NCBI GenBank assembly: GCA_964452105.1
Contig: CAYVLI010000012.1
Coordinates: forward strand, 1 to 17,709
Direction: 5' to 3'
From: CAYVLI01 sp964452105 [NCBI: uncultured Nitrospinota bacterium]
GTDB taxonomy: Bacteria; JAUXIQ01
Length of the DNA stretch: 17,709 nucleotides
Part shown: one piece after another, positions 13,787 through 17,709 of the stretch
Position numbering within the stretch: the stretch's first letter is position 1
Layout: every line of letters starts with the position of its first letter
Notes under the pieces: model-generated
Told to the model about the DNA's origin: nothing
The model's input: the letters and a program-made list of their open reading frames with translations, nothing else
The model's database searches: none
Translations under genes and position numbers: made by a program

Positions 13787-15271
13787 ATGATAGATGAAAT
13801 GCCCCCGGAAGCTTTGACTTTCGATGACGTCCTTCTTCTCCCTTCCAAGGCCTATGTGATGCCCAGAGATGTGGACGTATCCACGCGCCTCACCTCCCGC
13901 ATACACCTTAATATACCTATGTTGAGTTCGGCCATGGATACGGTCACCGAGGCCAAGCTGGCAATAGCTCTGGCACAGGAAGGAGGGATCGGAATCATCC
14001 ACCGTAACATGCCCGTGGGACAGCAGCGTGAGGAAGTCGACAAGGTGAAACGCTCGGAGAGCGGCATGATCGTGGACCCCATCACCATTTCCCCTTACAA
14101 AAAGGTTGGTGCGGCAGAGGAAATAATGATGAAGTACCGCATCTCAGGCATTCCGGTCATCGAGAGTGGAAAGCTGGTTGGAATAATCACAAACCGAGAC
14201 CTCCGCTTCGAGAACGATAAAGAGAAAGAGGTCTCCGAGCTTATGACCAAGGGGAAAGACAGGCTGGTGACCGTCCCCGTGGGCACCACGCTCGACGAAT
14301 CCCGGGAGATACTGCACAAGACCAAGCTCGAAAAGCTGCTGGTGGTCGATGAGGACTTCAACCTGAAGGGGCTGATAACCATCAAGGACCTGGAAAAGCG
14401 CGAGAAATATCCTTACGCCTGCAAGGATGAGCTGGGGCGGCTCATGGTGGGCGCCGCCGTGGGACCGGGCCAGGAAATGGAATACAGGATCAAGGAGTTG
14501 CTGGCCGCGGATGTGGATCTGCTGGTACTCGATTCCGCTCACGGCCATTCCGCCCCCATCATAGAAGCCATAGAGAACATAAAATCAAGCCATCCGGAAG
14601 TCCAGCTCATCGCCGGTAATGTGGCTACCCCGGAGGGCGCCGCAGAGTTAATCGGGGCCGGAGCCGATGCGATCAAAGTGGGCATAGGCCCGGGCTCCAT
14701 CTGCACCACCCGCATAATAGCCGGGGTCGGAGTGCCTCAGTTGACCGCCATCACGCAGTGCGCCAGGGAAGCGGAGGGGAAGGGCGTGCCCATTATAGCC
14801 GACGGAGGCATAAAGTACTCCGGCGATATCACCAAAGCCCTGGCGGCGGGAGCCAGTGCTGTGATGATAGGGAGCCTCTTCGCCGGCACCGACGAGAGCC
14901 CCGGCGAAATGGTTCTCTACCAGGGGCGCTCGTATAAGGCCTATCGCGGCATGGGCTCCATGGGAGCCATGAATCAGGGTGGGGACAACCGCTATATGCC
15001 CAACATAGAAGTGGGGCCTGCCAAGCTCGTGCCAGAAGGCGTCGAAGGCCGCATACCTTACAAGGGGCCCATCTCACGGTTGGTGTATCAACTGGTCGGC
15101 GGTCTCAGGGCGGGTATGGGCTACTGCGGATGCGCTAACATAGAGGAGCTGCGCACCAAGGCCAAATTCGTGCGCATCACCTCAGCCGGTTTCAGGGAGA
15201 GCCACGTACACGACGTGATCGTCACTAAAGAGGCCTCCAACTATCAGTTGGAGGGGAACTTCCCCGTATGA
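13787..15271 (+). CDS. guaB: Inosine-5'-monophosphate dehydrogenase GuaB
   Basis: This 494-residue enzyme oxidises IMP to XMP with NAD+, the committed step of guanine nucleotide synthesis. The TIM-barrel core begins [12 protein letters not shown] (9-20) and contains [11 protein letters not shown] (299-309) with the catalytic C306, [12 protein letters not shown] (336-347) and the flap segment [10 protein letters not shown] (386-395). Two CBS domains are inserted at about 97-205 ([30 protein letters not shown]), as in normal GuaB, where they bind purine nucleotides. Length is standard. The ATG follows AGAGGTG by about 8 nt. The stop overlaps the guaA ATG (ATGA), so the two consecutive pathway enzymes are co-translated. 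Confidence 0.97.
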   Translation: MIDEMPPEALTFDDVLLLPSKAYVMPRDVDVSTRLTSRIHLNIPMLSSAMDTVTEAKLAIALAQEGGIGIIHRNMPVGQQREEVDKVKRSESGMIVDPITISPYKKVGAAEEIMMKYRISGIPVIESGKLVGIITNRDLRFENDKEKEVSELMTKGKDRLVTVPVGTTLDESREILHKTKLEKLLVVDEDFNLKGLITIKDLEKREKYPYACKDELGRLMVGAAVGPGQEMEYRIKELLAADVDLLVLDSAHGHSAPIIEAIENIKSSHPEVQLIAGNVATPEGAAELIGAGADAIKVGIGPGSICTTRIIAGVGVPQLTAITQCAREAEGKGVPIIADGGIKYSGDITKALAAGASAVMIGSLFAGTDESPGEMVLYQGRSYKAYRGMGSMGAMNQGGDNRYMPNIEVGPAKLVPEGVEGRIPYKGPISRLVYQLVGGLRAGMGYCGCANIEELRTKAKFVRITSAGFRESHVHDVIVTKEASNYQLEGNFPV

Positions 15272-16848
15272 GCCGGAATAGAGGGATGAGCCAGGAACGT
15301 TATCAGGAAAAAATACTCATACTGGACTTCGGTTCCCAGTACACGCAGTTAATCGCAAGGCGAGTGCGGGCGAGCAGGGTTTACTGCGAGATCTGGCCCT
15401 TTTCCGCGAATATTGAGAAGATTTGCAAGTTCAAACCACACGGCATAATCCTCTCCGGAGGGCCGTCGAGTATCTATGCGGAGGATGCTCCCGTCTGCGA
15501 TGAAGGGGTTTTCGGTCTCGGTGTGCCTCTGCTGGGGATCTGCTACGGGATGCAGCTCATGGCCCATACGCTGGGGGGGAAGGTGCTCAAGTCGCTCAAG
15601 GGGGAATACGGGAGCACCAGGATTTACGTTGACGATTACCAGGACCTGTTTCAGGGCTTTGATGAGCTGGGGCTGCCCTGCTATACGGTATGGATGAGCC
15701 ATGGCGACCGGGTGGAAGAACTGCCCGAAGGTTTCAGCGTACTCGCCCACTCCGAGAACTCACCAATGGCCGTGGTGGCCGACAGGAAGCGCAAGTTCTA
15801 CGGACTCCAGTTTCACCCCGAGGTGGTGCACACCCCGCAGGGCGCTCAGATTCTGGACAACTTCCTGTTCCATATTTGCGGGGCTAAACCCGAATGGACC
15901 ATGATGTCTTTCATTCAACATTCCGTTCAGGAGATAAGGGAGAAGGTCGGCGAGGGTAAGGTGGTCTGTGCGTTGAGTGGAGGCGTCGATTCTGCTGTAG
16001 CTGCCACCCTCCTGAACAAAGCCCTGGGAGAGAAACTGACCTGCATCTTCGTTGACAACGGCCTCCTGCGCCTGGGAGAGGCGCATGAAGTGCTGACCAT
16101 GTTGCGCAATAACTTCCATATAGAGGTGGTGTTCGCGGACGCGGAGAGCCGCTTCCTGAACAGGCTGGCCGGTGTGACGGACCCCGAGCGCAAGCGCAAG
16201 ATAATCGGCGAAGAATTCATCAGGGTCTTCGAGGAGACTGCCGCCGACCTGGGAGGAGTCGAGTTTCTGGCACAGGGGACGCTCTACCCGGACGTCATAG
16301 AGAGCGTCTCCTTTAAAGGCCCCTCGGCTCTCATAAAGAGCCACCATAACGTGGGCGGCCTGCCGGAGAAGATGGGCCTGAAGCTCATAGAACCCTTGCG
16401 GGAGCTGTTCAAGGACGAAGTGCGCCTCCTCGGCGAAGAGCTGGGGCTCCCCCATGAAGTGCTGTGGCGCCAGCCCTTCCCCGGCCCCGGCCTTGCCGTG
16501 AGGGTGCTAGGTGAAGTGACCGATGAGCGGTTGGATACATTGCGCAGGGCCGACGCTGTACTGCTGGAAGAGATACGACAGGAGAACCTTTACTACGATA
16601 TATGGCAATGCTTCGCGGTCCTCCTTCCCATCAAGAGCGTGGGAGTCATGGGTGATGAGCGGACCTTCGAGAACGTCGCAGCCATCCGAGCCGTGCACAG
16701 CCTCGACGGCATGACCGCGGACTGGGTGCAGCTCCCCTACTCGCTGCTGCAGCGCGTTTCGAACCGCATCATCAACGAAGTGCGGGGTGTGAACAGGGTC
16801 GTTTACGACATAAGCTCCAAACCCCCAGCCACCATCGAATGGGAATAA
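15268..16848 (+). CDS. guaA: Glutamine-hydrolysing GMP synthase GuaA
   Basis: This 526-residue two-domain enzyme aminates XMP to GMP with ATP and glutamine. The N-terminal class I amidotransferase has [17 protein letters not shown] (17-33), SGGPSS (63-68), GICYGMQ with nucleophile C92, and FHPEV with H183 and E185. The C-terminal synthetase has the PP-loop [10 protein letters not shown] (235-244), [12 protein letters not shown], and ends with the family tail KPPATIEWE. The ATG at 15268 overlaps the guaB stop and has GGAGGGG about 11 nt upstream. A second ATG at 15286 (Met7) is possible and nearer to the conserved start of the domain. It completes the XMP-to-GMP branch with guaB. No terminator is seen in the 116 bp before dnaE. 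Confidence 0.97.
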   Translation: MSRNRGMSQERYQEKILILDFGSQYTQLIARRVRASRVYCEIWPFSANIEKICKFKPHGIILSGGPSSIYAEDAPVCDEGVFGLGVPLLGICYGMQLMAHTLGGKVLKSLKGEYGSTRIYVDDYQDLFQGFDELGLPCYTVWMSHGDRVEELPEGFSVLAHSENSPMAVVADRKRKFYGLQFHPEVVHTPQGAQILDNFLFHICGAKPEWTMMSFIQHSVQEIREKVGEGKVVCALSGGVDSAVAATLLNKALGEKLTCIFVDNGLLRLGEAHEVLTMLRNNFHIEVVFADAESRFLNRLAGVTDPERKRKIIGEEFIRVFEETAADLGGVEFLAQGTLYPDVIESVSFKGPSALIKSHHNVGGLPEKMGLKLIEPLRELFKDEVRLLGEELGLPHEVLWRQPFPGPGLAVRVLGEVTDERLDTLRRADAVLLEEIRQENLYYDIWQCFAVLLPIKSVGVMGDERTFENVAAIRAVHSLDGMTADWVQLPYSLLQRVSNRIINEVRGVNRVVYDISSKPPATIEWE

Positions 16849-16964
16849 AAGGTGTAAAAGAAGTGAGACGTTATAAATTAATATTCCGAGAAAGCGATAG
16901 TGTCATTCCCTGTAACACAAAATTCTATCCTTATTCCTGAATTAATCAAAGATAGGTGTTCATC

Positions 16965-17709
16965 ATGAAGCACGCGAACTTCGTTCATCTTCACCTTCAT
17001 TCCCAGTACAGCTTGCTGGACGGAGCCATCCGGATCGAGCCGCTGCTTGAGCGAGCCCGGGAGTATAAACTGCCGGCCCTAGCCGTTACCGACCACGGCA
17101 ATATGTTCGGCGCCGTTGAGTTCTATCAGAAGGCCGCGGCTGCAGGAATCAAGCCCATCATCGGCTGCGAAGCTTACATAGCTCCGGGAAGCCGGACGGA
17201 CAGGTCCACGGATCGACGCTCCGGCGATACCTCTTACCACATCATCTTGTTGGCCAGGAACAGCGAAGGTTACCATAACCTGGTGAAGCTGGTGAGCGCA
17301 GGCTTCCTGGAGGGGTTTTATTACAAACCCCGCATAGACCACGAGCTTCTGGCGCAGCACTCGGAAGGGCTTATAGCCCTGAGCAGTTGCCTCAAAGGGG
17401 AAGTGCCCAGGAAGCTGCTCCAGGGGAATACGGAGGAGGCTTACCAGGTGGCCTCCCGGTACAAGGAGATAATGGGCCCGGATTGTTTTTACCTGGAGCT
17501 TCAGGACCATGGCATACCGGAGCAGAAGAAGCTCAACCCCATGCTTGTCGAGATGGGCCGAAAGCTTGAGATACCCCTTGTGGCCACCAACGACTGCCAT
17601 TATCTTGACCGCGCCCACAGCAAGGCGCACGAGGCGCTCCTGTGCGTACAAACGGGTACAGTCATGAACGACCCCAACCGCATGCGTCTCCCCACAGACC
17701 AGTTTTATT
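16965..17709 (+). CDS. dnaE: DNA polymerase III alpha subunit DnaE, N-terminal part (runs off the edge)
   Basis: 248 complete codons of the replicative polymerase are present; there is no stop before the window ends. The visible part is the PHP domain: HLHLHSQYSLLDGA (8-21), VTDHGNMFGAVEFYQKA (41-57), GCEAYIAPG (67-75), YHIILLARN (91-99), LSSCLKGEVP (139-148), and VATNDCHYLDRAHSKAHEAL (206-225). The PHP metal-ligand set looks intact (H10, H12, D43, H44, E69, H92, C141, D210, H212), unlike E. coli DnaE, where several are lost. The ATG at 16965 has AGGTG 6 nt upstream. The gene may be read from its own promoter or from guaB-guaA; no clear promoter was found in the gap. Confidence 0.95.
   Translation, partial: MKHANFVHLHLHSQYSLLDGAIRIEPLLERAREYKLPALAVTDHGNMFGAVEFYQKAAAAGIKPIIGCEAYIAPGSRTDRSTDRRSGDTSYHIILLARNSEGYHNLVKLVSAGFLEGFYYKPRIDHELLAQHSEGLIALSSCLKGEVPRKLLQGNTEEAYQVASRYKEIMGPDCFYLELQDHGIPEQKKLNPMLVEMGRKLEIPLVATNDCHYLDRAHSKAHEALLCVQTGTVMNDPNRMRLPTDQFY

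Noticed and set aside
15760-16455. 231-codon frame on the - strand within guaA
   Set aside because: It is the opposite strand of a highly conserved gene and shows no family motif. The same reasoning removes the 226-codon frame at 4685-5365 and the 182-codon frame at 303-851.

Overview
The window is a GC-rich (by eye about 55-58%), tightly packed bacterial segment with frequent ATA isoleucine codons. It holds 15 recognisable protein genes, 14 on the + strand and one on the - strand. Both edges cut genes. No tRNA, rRNA, CRISPR array, transposase or phage gene was seen. The content points to an anaerobe. The gene families, codon style and dispersed palindromic repeats remind me of the Dehalococcoidia side of Chloroflexota, but that assignment is an impression and not a demonstrated fact.

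Region 1 (1-7443) is an anaerobic acyl-CoA module. It opens with the last codons of a possible hot-dog/MaoC-like protein. Next come an AMP-forming acyl-CoA ligase and a DUF362 protein ending in two [4Fe-4S] ferredoxin motifs, closed by a good intrinsic terminator. Then follows a four-gene unit: two subunits of the 2-hydroxyacyl-CoA dehydratase/benzoyl-CoA reductase family (BcrC-like and BcrB-like) and two tandem, non-identical BadF/BcrA/HgdC-type ATPases. This is the subunit set of an ATP-dependent class I benzoyl-CoA reductase. The two catalytic proteins look closer to BcrB/BcrC than to HgdA/HgdB. The ring-cleavage partner genes (Dch, Had, Oah) are not in the window, so the substrate is open. 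The likely logic is that the ligase makes the CoA thioester, an iron-sulfur protein such as the DUF362 protein delivers low-potential electrons, the ATPase pair energises them, and the two-subunit enzyme reduces the substrate.

Region 2 (7507-10467) is housekeeping: rsmD (16S rRNA methyltransferase), a 382-bp repeat-bearing gap, mnmA (tRNA 2-thiolase), and the convergent mazG (NTP pyrophosphohydrolase) on the - strand.

Region 3 (10468-13679) has a 305-bp gap, a solo single-domain chromate-transporter protein, and then a cysteine-free MerR-family regulator. The regulator has a textbook promoter overlapped by a perfect 21-bp odd-centred palindrome. Its stop codon overlaps the start of mutL, an endonuclease-type mismatch repair protein. 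A DNA repair gene is therefore probably transcribed from an autoregulated MerR promoter.

Region 4 (13680-17709) is the guanine nucleotide pair guaB-guaA, overlapping by 4 nt, followed by the 5' part of dnaE (DNA polymerase III alpha), which runs off the right edge.
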